Assembly: GCA_023269675.1 (NCBI GenBank)
Contig: JAHFSX010000013.1
Span: 1 to 64,000 of the forward strand
DNA length: 64,000 bases
Reading direction: 5' to 3'
Source: Verrucomicrobiota bacterium
GTDB taxonomy: Bacteria > Verrucomicrobiota > Kiritimatiellia > RFP12 > UBA1067
Positions 51,476-60,867 of this stretch are shown here, one piece after another. Position 1 is the first letter of the stretch; each line of letters starts with the position of its first letter. The notes beneath the pieces were generated by a model. It was not told the origin of the DNA, did not search any database, and was given only the letters and a program-made list of their open reading frames with translations. Position numbers and translations under genes: made by a program.

Positions 51476-54400
51476 CTACTCCCGCGCCAACAGCGAGGTC
51501 GAGTTTACCGTGCGCATGCGCTCCTCGTCGTGACGGCGCACCACCCCTTTGAACCAGATCTTCCCGCGGTAGCGCAACGCGCCCTCCTGCGGCAGACAGG
51601 CGACAGGCGGCTGCGTCGACGCCTGGACGTACCCGCCCCGGCTCTGCGGCGAGGCGTCGGCGTCCTCATGGCAGCCCATGCACCCGCGGTTCTCGCCGGG
51701 CCGGAGCTGCATCCAGATCAGCTGGTCGCTCAGGATCTGCCAGTCGCTGTCCAAGGCCTGCACGTGGACCAGCCGGTCCGCCGGCACGTCCACCGCGAAC
51801 GAGCCGTCCGGCGCCAAGGGCACGACGCCCAACACGCGCGCCACCGCGCCGCCGTGGTTCTTCCACGAGATGCCGCCGTCCGCGTGCGTCTGGTGGCGCG
51901 CGACCACGGGCAGCCCCTCGACGACCCGCACGTAGCGGGCGCGGGCGCCCACCAGCGGGTCGCGCGAACGGAAGACCGACTGGCAGTCGAGCCGCGCCGT
52001 GAACGCCGCGCGGTTCGCGACCTGCTCGGGCAGCACCGGCGGCCGGGCGCGCGCGACCAGCGGGCGCGCCTCGAAATCGGCGGCCGCGGGATCGTTGTAG
52101 ATCAGGGCCAGCGTGCCGCTCTTCAGGTCCAGCCGATAAAGCCCCTGGTCCACCGCCGCCACGCGGTCACGCGCCAGCCGCCCTTTTTTGTCTTTGGCCA
52201 TCGGCCGCTCCCCCGCCGCCACCAGCAGCGTGTCGTTATCCAGCGGATACGGCGTGGTCAGAGCGTAGCGCTCGTCGGGGAACAGCAGCGTCTGTTCGTT
52301 CTTGCGCGGCCCCGCGAGGAACGGGCCGTCGAAGGAGTTCAGCAGAATCCGCCCGTCCGGCATCTGCTGCGGCTGGGAGAAGGTGAGCACCCGGTGGCGC
52401 GGCGGCGTGGACGCCTCCACGCAGTACCGCTTGCTCCAGAAGGCGCGGCTCTCCGGCCCGTAGAGCGTGAGCGGCTGGGTCCCGTCCGGCAGCACCGACA
52501 GCAGGTTCCACTCGGTCTTGACGCGCGAGTAGATCACCTCGAGACGCGTGAAGAGGATGCGGCCGTCTTGCGCGACCACCGGCTCGGCGTCCCCCCCGAA
52601 ATTCATGCCGATGACGGTGATGCCGCTCCCGTCCGGCTGCATCACGGCCAGCCCCGTCGCCGCATAGCCATGGTACTCGTCGCGCAGGCCGGTGCGGCTG
52701 GTCGTGAAGACGATGCGGCCGTCCGGCAGATAGTTCGGGTGCACGTCATGATAAAACCCGCGCGTCAGCTGGCGCAGCCCCGAGCCGTCGGCGTTCATCT
52801 CGCACACGTGCCACCAGGGATCGTCCTCGCCGCCGCGCCGCGAGAAGAGCAGGCGCGTGCCGTCGTACGACACCTCCAGATCCGCCACATAGCCGTTGGT
52901 GAAAGTCGTCAAGGGCCGCATCGCCGCGCCCGGCTCCTGCGACGCGAGCCGGCAGATCGTGTGCCCCATGCGGAAGACCGGCCCCGAGTCGGTCGTGGAG
53001 TAAGACTGGCGCGTGTACGGGATCTGGAACACATTGTCCGGCTTGAGGCTGCCCTTGATGAAGACCAGCGGCGCCCGCGAAGGATCCGCCGCCGCCCCCG
53101 GCCGGTCCGGCGGCGCCGCCACGTGCCCGGCCGGCGCGACCTCCGGCAGCGGCGCCTGCCTCCGCCACAGCGCCTCTTTGGCCAGCATCCGCACCGACTG
53201 GAACGGATGCGCTTCAGCCACGCCCTGCAGCACCTGCAGCGCCTCCGGCCCGTCGCGGTCCGACAGCGCCCGCACAGCCGCGTACTGGACCTCGAGCGTT
53301 TGCCCCGGATCGTGCGCGTAACGCGTCAGCAGCGGGACCACCTCCGGTCCGCTCAGCCGCCCCGCCGCGATCAGGAAGCTCTCTTTCCAGCGCGGCGAAG
53401 GGTCGTTGAACTCGTCCTGGCCCTGACGCGGGTTCCGGTAGTCGAAAACGCCGCAGAAGCCGTACGCGCTGTCGGGCGGCGCCTGTTCGAGCGTCTTCCG
53501 CAGCGCGGGCGCGCTTCCGCGCGCGTTCAGAAAGAGCAGCGCCTTCGCGGCGTTGATGCGGACCCAGCCGTTGGAGTGCGAGAGCAGGTGCTCGAACCGC
53601 GGCGCGTCGCCCGGCTCGCGGCTGAGCGCCAGCAGGATGTTGGCGCCGTAGACCGGATACCGGACCCGCAGCTCCGCCGCGTTGTGCGAACCGATGGCGC
53701 GGAACGTCTCGTAGAGGTCGCTTCGTTTAACGGGCGGACCCGACTGGCCGAACTCGTCGAAGACCGCCTCGACCGCCTCCCGCCTCACACCCGCGCGCTC
53801 GAACAGCCAGGCCGCGAGCAGCTGGATCGGCTCGGGCTCATACACGATCGACGCGTCGTGGTCGGAGGGCAGGGTGACCATGATCTGCGGCGTCAGGCGT
53901 CGCAGCGCCTCCCGTTGCGCAGGCGTAGACAACTCCAGCCTGCTCAGCGCGAACAGAATGGCGTAGGCCGCGCGCGGCACGCGGTCCGCCGCAGGAAAGC
54001 CGGGCACGTCCATCAGCGGCAGCGAGGGAATCTCTTTCGGGCCGTAGAGGGGCCAGTCGCTCAAGAGCAGCAGGTGCTCCTTCAGCGCATGCTCCGGGAA
54101 GGCCGCCAGCAGCGCGTCGACCGCCGCCGGACCGCCGCAGTCGCCCAGCGCCTCGGCCGCGTAGCACGCCCACTCCTTGACGCCGAGCAGCGCGATCAGC
54201 GTCCGCTCGGCCTCCTCCCCGCCGAGCCGCCCCAGGGCGCGCAGCGCCGCCTGCGCGAAGAGCGCCTCCTCATCATCCCACACCTTCTTCCGATCGGTCA
54301 GATACGGGGCGAGCGCGGCCCGCAGCTGCGGCACCGCCGTTTCGCGCACGCCGACCGCGCCCAGCGCGCGGGCCGCCCGGCAACGTGCCAGCCAATTCGA

Positions 54401-54931
54401 TCCCGACACGTCAGACACCGCATCGAAGCGCAGCGTGCGGCTCTGCGCCGACGCCACGACCTGCCGCCAAGCGTTCCCCTGCCCGCGCCGCACAACCTCG
54501 GGTGCGAAAGCGCTGAAGGCCGGCTCCTGCCCGGTGAGATTGAGGAGCGCGACGGCCGAGGACTGGCGCACCCACACGTCCGTGTCATCCAACGCCGCCA
54601 GCAGCGCGGGCAGCTGCCGCACCCCGCCGCAGAGGCCCAGGCTCGCCGCCGCCGCCCGGCGCACGGCCGCGTCAGGATCAGAAAGCCGCGCGGCCAGCGT
54701 ATCGGCCGCCGCGTACGCCCGCAGGAAACCGAGGTTCTGCAAGGCGACGCCGCGCGCCGCCGGTTGCCCGGCTCCGGAGCGCTCGACCGCCTCGCGGATC
54801 TGCAGGTCATACGGGTTTGTCTGTGCCCATGCCGCAAGCCACACCGGCTCCGCACCGCAGGCGAACGCCAGCGGACAGCAGAGCAGGCCTGTGACCATGA
54901 ACCGTCTGATAAACACGCTCCGCCTTGCCAT
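51476..54931 (-). CDS. HEAT-repeat and HzsA-related protein with one c-type haem motif
   Basis: An 1151-residue exported protein. The signal peptide is about residues 1-27 (FMVTGLLCCPLAFACGAEP). Residues about 60-600 form HEAT-like repeats, for example LSDPDAAVRRAAAASLGLCG and LDDTDVWVRQSSAVALLNLT. Residues about 680-850 are TolB/PD40-like propeller blades (YLPDGRIVFTTSRTGLRDE; QMPDGRILLNSFDGP). The C-terminal part (about 900-1151) resembles the HzsA-related family and ends with one haem site, CMGCHE near residue 1084. Such proteins are common in planctomycetes and relatives and are not evidence for hydrazine synthesis. Its ATG lies 5 bp after the stop of the next HzsA-like gene, so they are co-transcribed. 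Confidence 0.82.
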   Translation of the reverse strand: MARRSVFIRRFMVTGLLCCPLAFACGAEPVWLAAWAQTNPYDLQIREAVERSGAGQPAARGVALQNLGFLRAYAAADTLAARLSDPDAAVRRAAAASLGLCGGVRQLPALLAALDDTDVWVRQSSAVALLNLTGQEPAFSAFAPEVVRRGQGNAWRQVVASAQSRTLRFDAVSDVSGSNWLARCRAARALGAVGVRETAVPQLRAALAPYLTDRKKVWDDEEALFAQAALRALGRLGGEEAERTLIALLGVKEWACYAAEALGDCGGPAAVDALLAAFPEHALKEHLLLLSDWPLYGPKEIPSLPLMDVPGFPAADRVPRAAYAILFALSRLELSTPAQREALRRLTPQIMVTLPSDHDASIVYEPEPIQLLAAWLFERAGVRREAVEAVFDEFGQSGPPVKRSDLYETFRAIGSHNAAELRVRYPVYGANILLALSREPGDAPRFEHLLSHSNGWVRINAAKALLFLNARGSAPALRKTLEQAPPDSAYGFCGVFDYRNPRQGQDEFNDPSPRWKESFLIAAGRLSGPEVVPLLTRYAHDPGQTLEVQYAAVRALSDRDGPEALQVLQGVAEAHPFQSVRMLAKEALWRRQAPLPEVAPAGHVAAPPDRPGAAADPSRAPLVFIKGSLKPDNVFQIPYTRQSYSTTDSGPVFRMGHTICRLASQEPGAAMRPLTTFTNGYVADLEVSYDGTRLLFSRRGGEDDPWWHVCEMNADGSGLRQLTRGFYHDVHPNYLPDGRIVFTTSRTGLRDEYHGYAATGLAVMQPDGSGITVIGMNFGGDAEPVVAQDGRILFTRLEVIYSRVKTEWNLLSVLPDGTQPLTLYGPESRAFWSKRYCVEASTPPRHRVLTFSQPQQMPDGRILLNSFDGPFLAGPRKNEQTLLFPDERYALTTPYPLDNDTLLVAAGERPMAKDKKGRLARDRVAAVDQGLYRLDLKSGTLALIYNDPAAADFEARPLVARARPPVLPEQVANRAAFTARLDCQSVFRSRDPLVGARARYVRVVEGLPVVARHQTHADGGISWKNHGGAVARVLGVVPLAPDGSFAVDVPADRLVHVQALDSDWQILSDQLIWMQLRPGENRGCMGCHEDADASPQSRGGYVQASTQPPVACLPQEGALRYRGKIWFKGVVRRHDEERMRTVNSTSLLARE

Positions 54932-54936
54932 GGAGT

Positions 54937-57900
54937 CTATTTCCCTTCCGCGTTCACGACGCGCCGATACAGGGCCAGTTCTCTGATCTTGCCGCTGAAC
55001 TGATACGGCTTCTCGTTCTGCGCGGAATACTGGCCGAGATAAAACGCTTGGCAGTAGGCCGCCGGCGCAGCGGGCACCGCCACCTCGGCCACAGGCTGTC
55101 CGTTCTGGTAGAGCCTCGCCGTCTGACCGTCATACGTGCCGACCACCCGCACCCACTCGCCCAAAGGCACGGTGCCGCCGTCGCAGGAGACGCCCGCCAG
55201 ATGAAAGCGCCACCGTCCGCCGAACTTCTGCAGGAACCAGCCCGCGCTGTTGAACGGCCCGAAGCCCAGCACCACCGGCATCTCTCCCGGCCCGTCGAAA
55301 AAGGCCTCGACCACAAAGCTGAAGGGCCCGTCCAGGAGCCGCTCGGCGGTCGGGCTCAGCTCCGCGCAACCGCCCGCCGGAACCTGCAGCACCTCGCCTT
55401 CGAAACGCGCGCCGCCCCGCAGGCTCAAGCCCCGGGCCGCGGCCCTCAGCATGAAGACCGGCTCCACGCGCGCCGGCAACGGCCGCGCGGACACCCACTC
55501 CTCCTCCCGCGGCAACCCCGGCTCCGCGCGGCGCGGCGCGCGCGCGAGCACCGCATAGCTCGCCTCCCGGCCCCCATGAAACGTCATGTCCGAAAAGCCC
55601 GTCTCCCTCAGCGGCGCGCCGTTGAGTTTAAGCGGCGCGCCGGCCTGGCCGTTCAGGCGTCCGAACACGTCGTAGGTCGTGACCCCGGGAACCCCCGCCG
55701 GCGTCCAGCGCAGGACAACCTGGCCTTCGCGCGGCTCCGCCTCCGGCCTCGTGACGCGCAGCGCCGGCAGCGCCTCCGGCACGTCCAGCGACGCCCGCAC
55801 CGGCGCGCTGCGCCGCGGCGCGAAGGTCGAGAGCGGACACCGCCCGCCGGGAAGCGCGGTCGTGCCTCCCTTGTCTCCTTCATGCTGATAGTCGAGCACC
55901 GCGCCGCTCCTGCACGTGCCGCAGGTCGCGGCCGGATCGGAGACGAACACCACCGCATAGTGCGCCTGTCCGGGCGGCGGGTGGGTGTCGCAATACGTGA
56001 AGCGCTCCGTGCGGCCGAGGCGCGTCGACTCGCACGGCGCGAAGTCCGCGGCCGCGCCGCGGTGGATCTCCGCAACCAGCCCGATCATGCGCGCCGAGGA
56101 CTCCCAGCCGAGCCGCACGAACCCGTTCCCGTCGAGCGCCGCACAGAGCGCGGGCAGCGGCTCCGGCAGCGCCTGCGGAAGGATCTGCCGCGACCGGCCC
56201 TCGTGAATCCCCTCGCCGACCAGATCCGCTCCCGGCATGTCCACGCGCGGGTTCGCCAGCTGCGCCGCGCGGGCGTCGCGGATGATCCCCAATATCTTCT
56301 GATAATTCGGATCCTTGACCGAAGCGAAGGGCGTCACCGGCTGACCCTCCGGCGGCCAGACCGCGGGCCACGTCTGGGTCGGGAATTTGTCCAAGTCCAT
56401 GACCGCGTGCGCGTAGCCGAAGCCGTAGATCAGGCCCTTGCGGCTGAAGCTCTGGTCCACCTGGCGCGAGCGGCAGAGCGCCAGTCCGTACCCGCCCTCG
56501 GCCGTCGGCGCGGGCGGCAGCGGCGCGCGCAGCACGCGGCTCATCTCGGGCGCGTCCAGATTGATCCACTGGTCGAACCGCCGGATCTCGCCCTTCCCGT
56601 CGGCGTGGCAGCGCGCGCAGCCCGCCTCCTTCATCACCGCTTTGACGGCCGCGACCGCATTCAGGTACGGCTTGGACGTGGGCCCGGCCGCCGTGTAGTC
56701 CCACGTGCCGAAGTACATGCCGTTGGAGTCCATCCACGCGAAGAGCTGCTCGCGCTCCCGCTGCGTCAGCCGGCTCCGGTGCGGCTCCCTGAGCAGGATG
56801 TCGGCCAGCGGCGCCTTGCCGCTGCCGTGCGTGTAGGGCTCGAACACCTTGCACGACCAGTACGCCGTGCCGTTCATGGCACAGATGCCCGCGATCAGAT
56901 CGGCCGTGTACATTTTTTCGCGGCGCGCCGTCAGATGCTCGTACGAGATGTTGAAAAACTCGGTCCAGCCGCGCGAAAGGTCGAGCCCCGCGGCCAGGCC
57001 CTTCTCCCCGCCGTGGCAGCTCACGCAGTTGGCGTCGAGGATCGGCTGGACCCGGGCCGCGTAATCGAGATACCCGCTGCCCCAGGATTCCTCGCGCAGC
57101 CGGCGCGGCGCGCGGTTGGCCAGGCGCGGCGCGCCGGCCGCTTTCGGATTGTACTCGTGGCAGCCCGCGCAGCTGCGCGTGGTGCCGGGCACGGCCTGGA
57201 TGAAGGTGCGCATGCCGCGCACCAGCCGGTAATCCTGGTCCAGCAGCTGGAAGTAGAGAGAGCGCCCGGAGGGCGCCTCGAAGTAGACCGAGCCGTCCGG
57301 CTCCACCGGCACGAGTCCGTGATAGATCTTGGCGCTCCACGCCATGGCGGCGGAGATCATGAAGGTCTGGTTCATCCACGAGCCGCCCGGGCTCTCGCTC
57401 ACGCGCGAGGTCTCCTCCAGCACGCGCAGCCATTTCACCGTCCCCCGCTTGACCGCCGGCATGGAGGCGTACACGTCGTTCACGAAGAACTGCCCCGTGG
57501 CTTGGGTGCGGTCGGTCATGTCGATGTTGGCGCGCGGCAGCGGGCGCGGCGCGAGCGGAATCGGGTTGTGCAGGTCGATCGCCGCATCGCTGTGCACGAC
57601 CACACGCGTGCCGGCGCGGTCGATCAGCATGAGCGCGTTGAGCTTCGGGTTGTTGCGCTTGCGGAACCCGGGGGTCTCCACCGGAACCGACGGCGCGTCC
57701 GGCGCCTGCGGCACGCCGCTGAAGAGCACCACCTGAGCGCTCAGCGCCCACGGGTCGCACGAGTCGCCGCGGTCGTGCGTGGGCTTTCCGGGCGACTCGA
57801 AGTTGAAGATCGCGGCCGGATCGTTCTTGCCCACGCGCGTGTCGACCATGGCGATGGCGCCGCGCGGCGGCGCGTTGTGCGGCGCAAAGGTCGCCACCAC

Positions 57901-58719
57901 CAGCGCGTCGCTGCCCGGCACAGGCTTGGCCTGCAGGACCGCCTCCGGGAAGACCATGTTGTTGGCGTAGAGCGCGGTCTCGTTGCGGCCGTCGGGCAGC
58001 ACCGTCCACAGGCTCTGGATCACCAGCGCGTTGCGGTCGACATACTCCCAGCGCCCGAACAGGATGCGGCCGTCGGGCAGCACGCAGGGATCGAACTCCG
58101 TCACGTTGTTGACCGAGATGGTGTGGATGTCGCCGCCGTCGGCGTTCATCACGTGCAGGATCGCCACGCCGTTGTTGGCGCACGGCACGAGCCCGCTGTA
58201 GCGCGTGGAGGTGAAGACGATCCGACCGTCGGGCAGGTAGCAGGGCTTCACGTCGTGGTGCCCGCCACCTTTGCCTTTGTACGGATTGCCGTTCGCGTCG
58301 AGGTGGGTGACCTGCCGCAAGCCCTTGCCGTCCGTGCCGATCTCATAGATCGCCGAGTTGCCCTGTTCCGATCCTTTGAAACAGAAGAGTAACCGCTTGG
58401 CGTCATATGAAAGTGACGGATCGAAGTAGATGCCCACCCCCAGCGTTTCCGGCGTTTGGGGATCGACCACCGCGCGCACGCGGTGTTGCTCCGGCGGGTC
58501 GGCCGGATTCTCCAGCACGTAGATGCCGCCGCCCGGACGCCACTGGTAGAAGGTGTCGTAGATGTGAAGGCCCTGATAGTTGAACCGTTTGCAAAACAGG
58601 ACCGGCCCGGACAACATCTCACGCGAAGCGACGTCCGCCTCCGCACACCCGCAACCGGCCGCCCCGAGAACCAGAGCCGCAAGCGCCGTTTTTAACCGGC
58701 GTAACTGATTTAGCCGCAT
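54937..58719 (-). CDS. HzsA-related multihaem protein with C-terminal LamG domain
   Basis: A 1260-residue exported protein. The start at 58719 follows GGAGGTG and begins a signal peptide (LKTALAALVLGAAGCGCAE). Residues about 60-330 are PD40/TolB-like blades (CYLPDGRIVFTSTRYSGL; VLPDGRILFGRWEYVDRN), the latter phrase being typical of the HzsA-related family. Three c-type haem sites follow: CAGCHE near 515, CVSCHG near 563 and CARCHA near 700. A fibronectin-type region (about 950-1040) and a LamG/concanavalin-like domain (about 1075-1255, FSFVVEAFF and GEWVRVVGTYDGQTARLYQN) end it. Electron transfer at the cell surface linked to sugar binding is one reading. Its redox partner is unknown. Confidence 0.85.
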   Translation of the reverse strand: MRLNQLRRLKTALAALVLGAAGCGCAEADVASREMLSGPVLFCKRFNYQGLHIYDTFYQWRPGGGIYVLENPADPPEQHRVRAVVDPQTPETLGVGIYFDPSLSYDAKRLLFCFKGSEQGNSAIYEIGTDGKGLRQVTHLDANGNPYKGKGGGHHDVKPCYLPDGRIVFTSTRYSGLVPCANNGVAILHVMNADGGDIHTISVNNVTEFDPCVLPDGRILFGRWEYVDRNALVIQSLWTVLPDGRNETALYANNMVFPEAVLQAKPVPGSDALVVATFAPHNAPPRGAIAMVDTRVGKNDPAAIFNFESPGKPTHDRGDSCDPWALSAQVVLFSGVPQAPDAPSVPVETPGFRKRNNPKLNALMLIDRAGTRVVVHSDAAIDLHNPIPLAPRPLPRANIDMTDRTQATGQFFVNDVYASMPAVKRGTVKWLRVLEETSRVSESPGGSWMNQTFMISAAMAWSAKIYHGLVPVEPDGSVYFEAPSGRSLYFQLLDQDYRLVRGMRTFIQAVPGTTRSCAGCHEYNPKAAGAPRLANRAPRRLREESWGSGYLDYAARVQPILDANCVSCHGGEKGLAAGLDLSRGWTEFFNISYEHLTARREKMYTADLIAGICAMNGTAYWSCKVFEPYTHGSGKAPLADILLREPHRSRLTQREREQLFAWMDSNGMYFGTWDYTAAGPTSKPYLNAVAAVKAVMKEAGCARCHADGKGEIRRFDQWINLDAPEMSRVLRAPLPPAPTAEGGYGLALCRSRQVDQSFSRKGLIYGFGYAHAVMDLDKFPTQTWPAVWPPEGQPVTPFASVKDPNYQKILGIIRDARAAQLANPRVDMPGADLVGEGIHEGRSRQILPQALPEPLPALCAALDGNGFVRLGWESSARMIGLVAEIHRGAAADFAPCESTRLGRTERFTYCDTHPPPGQAHYAVVFVSDPAATCGTCRSGAVLDYQHEGDKGGTTALPGGRCPLSTFAPRRSAPVRASLDVPEALPALRVTRPEAEPREGQVVLRWTPAGVPGVTTYDVFGRLNGQAGAPLKLNGAPLRETGFSDMTFHGGREASYAVLARAPRRAEPGLPREEEWVSARPLPARVEPVFMLRAAARGLSLRGGARFEGEVLQVPAGGCAELSPTAERLLDGPFSFVVEAFFDGPGEMPVVLGFGPFNSAGWFLQKFGGRWRFHLAGVSCDGGTVPLGEWVRVVGTYDGQTARLYQNGQPVAEVAVPAAPAAYCQAFYLGQYSAQNEKPYQFSGKIRELALYRRVVNAEGK

Positions 58720-58736
58720 TCCGCACACCTCCGCCG

Positions 58737-60857
58737 TCACTTCACGGTTTTCCGGACCGACCAGCACATACGGGTCCCTGCCCTCAGCGTCACCGGCACG
58801 CCCTCACTCAGACGCTTTCCGCTCAGGACGGTTGTCGACTCCGCAAGAACGTCCCGCACCTCGTACGTGGAGGTCTCGGCCACCGTGAACCATTCCGGAA
58901 ACTGATTGATGCGCGGATAATCGAGCGGCAGGCGCATATGCAACGTGTGCCGCGGCCGGTCGAAGACGACGTGGCCGGACCACTCCCTGTCCGCAGTGAC
59001 CGTGAGATAGACCTCGCCGTTCTGACGCACGGCGCCGAACCGGACGTCCTCACGCCACGGCCGGACCAGCATGCCCTGCGTTTTCCAAAGCGCGTACATC
59101 AGCGACGTGCGGGCCGAATTGCCGTCGCCATGCCAGCCTTCGATCACGCCGTCGGGCTGCTGTTTGCCCCACATGGTCTTGATCTCCGTATCGGCCCACT
59201 CGGCCGCCGACGCGACGGGCTCGCGGTTGAGAAGCGTGATCGCGCCCTCGATCGAATCGGCATAGCCGTCGGCTGAACCGCTCTGGCACATGCCCCCTTT
59301 TCCCGTGTAATGCTCCCTGAGATTGCCCAGCGCCTGCCGGACCGCATCGCGGTAGGCCTCCGTGCCGTCCAGCAGCCAGACCGTATAAAAACCGTCATAG
59401 TTGTAGCCCCAGTTGTCGGTCAGTTCGTCGCTGTGCGCGCCCGTGCGGGTATCGACGGTCAGATAGAAGAGCCCGTGGCTGTTGCGGCCGATCGCGAGGA
59501 TCCGGTCATACATCTCGTGCAGCGGCTTGCGATAGGCCTCGCGCTTCGCGGGCGCGGCGGCCGCGCAGGCCGCGTAAAGCTCAGACAGGCCGTTGATCAC
59601 CTCGCACGAGTGGTCGCCCAGCGAGAGCTTGGCCAGATCGCGCGTCGGATGGTTGGTGCCGCAGAGGTAGTAGTCGCCGAGCCGGATGGCCCAGTCGAGG
59701 TACTTGCGCTCGCCCGTGAACCAGAAAAGCCGCGCGCAGGCCTGCAGCAGATCGCCGTTGACCTCGAAGTTCAGCGTCGGGATCTTGCCGGACGGCGTCT
59801 CGACGGCGGCGTTCGCCCAGATGTCGTCGATGATGCCGACCGCCCGCACGCTCCAGGGACTCGGCCCCAGCCATTCGGTGATGGGCAGCAGTCCGTCCTT
59901 CACATACTCGGCGCCGTCAAAAAAGATCGCGTCCAGATCGACCTTTTCGCGGCGCCAGCCTCTCTTCGAAAACGAGTAGTCGTCCGGCAAGCGCCCCACG
60001 CGGCTAGTCAGCCGCGTCTCCGTGCGCAGCATCTCCAGCATGCGGCCCTCGAAGAGCTCCCGGTCCGTCATCGCCGCCGTCAGGACCATGAACGGGTAAT
60101 TGTCGGCCGCCGAGTCGCGCCCGTTCCAGAAGTCGCGGCTCTCGCGGAGATTGCGGGGAATCAGGCCGGTCGCCGGGTCGGCCCTGGCCAGCCAGCCGTC
60201 GACAAAGCGCCGGCTGCGGTAGAGCGCCTCGTTGGCCTGCCGCGCGTGAACCTCGCACTGGCGAAAGGCTGCGGCTTCTTGCGGCGAACCGGTCGCCGCG
60301 GCAAAAGAGGCCGAAGGGGTGTCCCAAAGCCTGCGCATCTCAGGGAAAGCCTCGCCCGTGAAACCCGCCGCCCTTGCTTTCAGCGCCGTTTTCACGCGGT
60401 GACTGGGCCGGTCGAGCGACGGACGATCCGGGTCGCCGCCCGGCAGCGTCAGCCGCACCTCCGCGAGAAAGGCCGCCTTGCCCTCGCCGGGCTTCAGCAG
60501 CACGTCATACCGCTCCCCGCGCACCGCGTCCGGCAACGGCACGCGCACCCAGCGGAAGCCGTCGTAGTCTCCGCCTCCGGTCACCGGCAGCGAGACCCCG
60601 CCGACCTGCACGACGGCCGACCGCACATCGTTCTTGGAACCCCACAGCAACTCCAGCGCCGCGCCCGGTCTCGGCTTGACGTCGAAAAGCAGCTCCCACT
60701 CCTGCTGTCCGAGAAAGGTGTAGGACGCGTTTTTGTAAGACTCGGCACCCCCCCGGATCCACGCCACCACCTGAGCCTCGTCCGGCGATGCTCCATGGGC
60801 ATGGATGGCGAACAAAAGGCTCAGCATGACGCTCGCACGTTTCAATGGGAAGATCAT
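58737..60857 (-). CDS. Secreted alpha/alpha-toroid protein of unknown family
   Basis: A 706-residue exported protein. The likely start is ATG at 60857, 10 bp after the previous stop, with signal peptide RASVMLSLLFAIHAHGASP; the ribosome site is weak. Residues about 25-150 are beta-rich. Residues about 170-590 are helical in the manner of an alpha/alpha barrel: GDYYLCGTNHPTRDLAKLSL near 410, SCEVINGLSELYAACAAAAP and WGYNYDGFYTVWLLDGTEAY near 500. The final 110 residues form a beta domain (GEVYLTVTADREWSGHVVFD). Toroid plus sandwich is common to lyases and glycosidases, so a glycan-cleaving role is possible, but no family motif is clear. It lies between a LamG protein and the HzsA-related genes. 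Confidence 0.75.
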   Translation of the reverse strand: MIFPLKRASVMLSLLFAIHAHGASPDEAQVVAWIRGGAESYKNASYTFLGQQEWELLFDVKPRPGAALELLWGSKNDVRSAVVQVGGVSLPVTGGGDYDGFRWVRVPLPDAVRGERYDVLLKPGEGKAAFLAEVRLTLPGGDPDRPSLDRPSHRVKTALKARAAGFTGEAFPEMRRLWDTPSASFAAATGSPQEAAAFRQCEVHARQANEALYRSRRFVDGWLARADPATGLIPRNLRESRDFWNGRDSAADNYPFMVLTAAMTDRELFEGRMLEMLRTETRLTSRVGRLPDDYSFSKRGWRREKVDLDAIFFDGAEYVKDGLLPITEWLGPSPWSVRAVGIIDDIWANAAVETPSGKIPTLNFEVNGDLLQACARLFWFTGERKYLDWAIRLGDYYLCGTNHPTRDLAKLSLGDHSCEVINGLSELYAACAAAAPAKREAYRKPLHEMYDRILAIGRNSHGLFYLTVDTRTGAHSDELTDNWGYNYDGFYTVWLLDGTEAYRDAVRQALGNLREHYTGKGGMCQSGSADGYADSIEGAITLLNREPVASAAEWADTEIKTMWGKQQPDGVIEGWHGDGNSARTSLMYALWKTQGMLVRPWREDVRFGAVRQNGEVYLTVTADREWSGHVVFDRPRHTLHMRLPLDYPRINQFPEWFTVAETSTYEVRDVLAESTTVLSGKRLSEGVPVTLRAGTRMCWSVRKTVK

Positions 60858-60867
60858 GGGTAATTTC

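Noticed and set aside
51530-55003. Long plus-strand frames opposite the HzsA-related genes
   Set aside because: They are antisense shadows. The minus-strand frames have signal peptides, CxxCH motifs, PD40 and LamG domains, and operon spacing.
54937-58719. Evidence for hydrazine synthesis (anammox)
   Set aside because: The match is to the broad HzsA-related group. The beta and gamma subunits and other anammox genes are absent, and the gene is fused to a LamG domain and sits among carbohydrate-type proteins.
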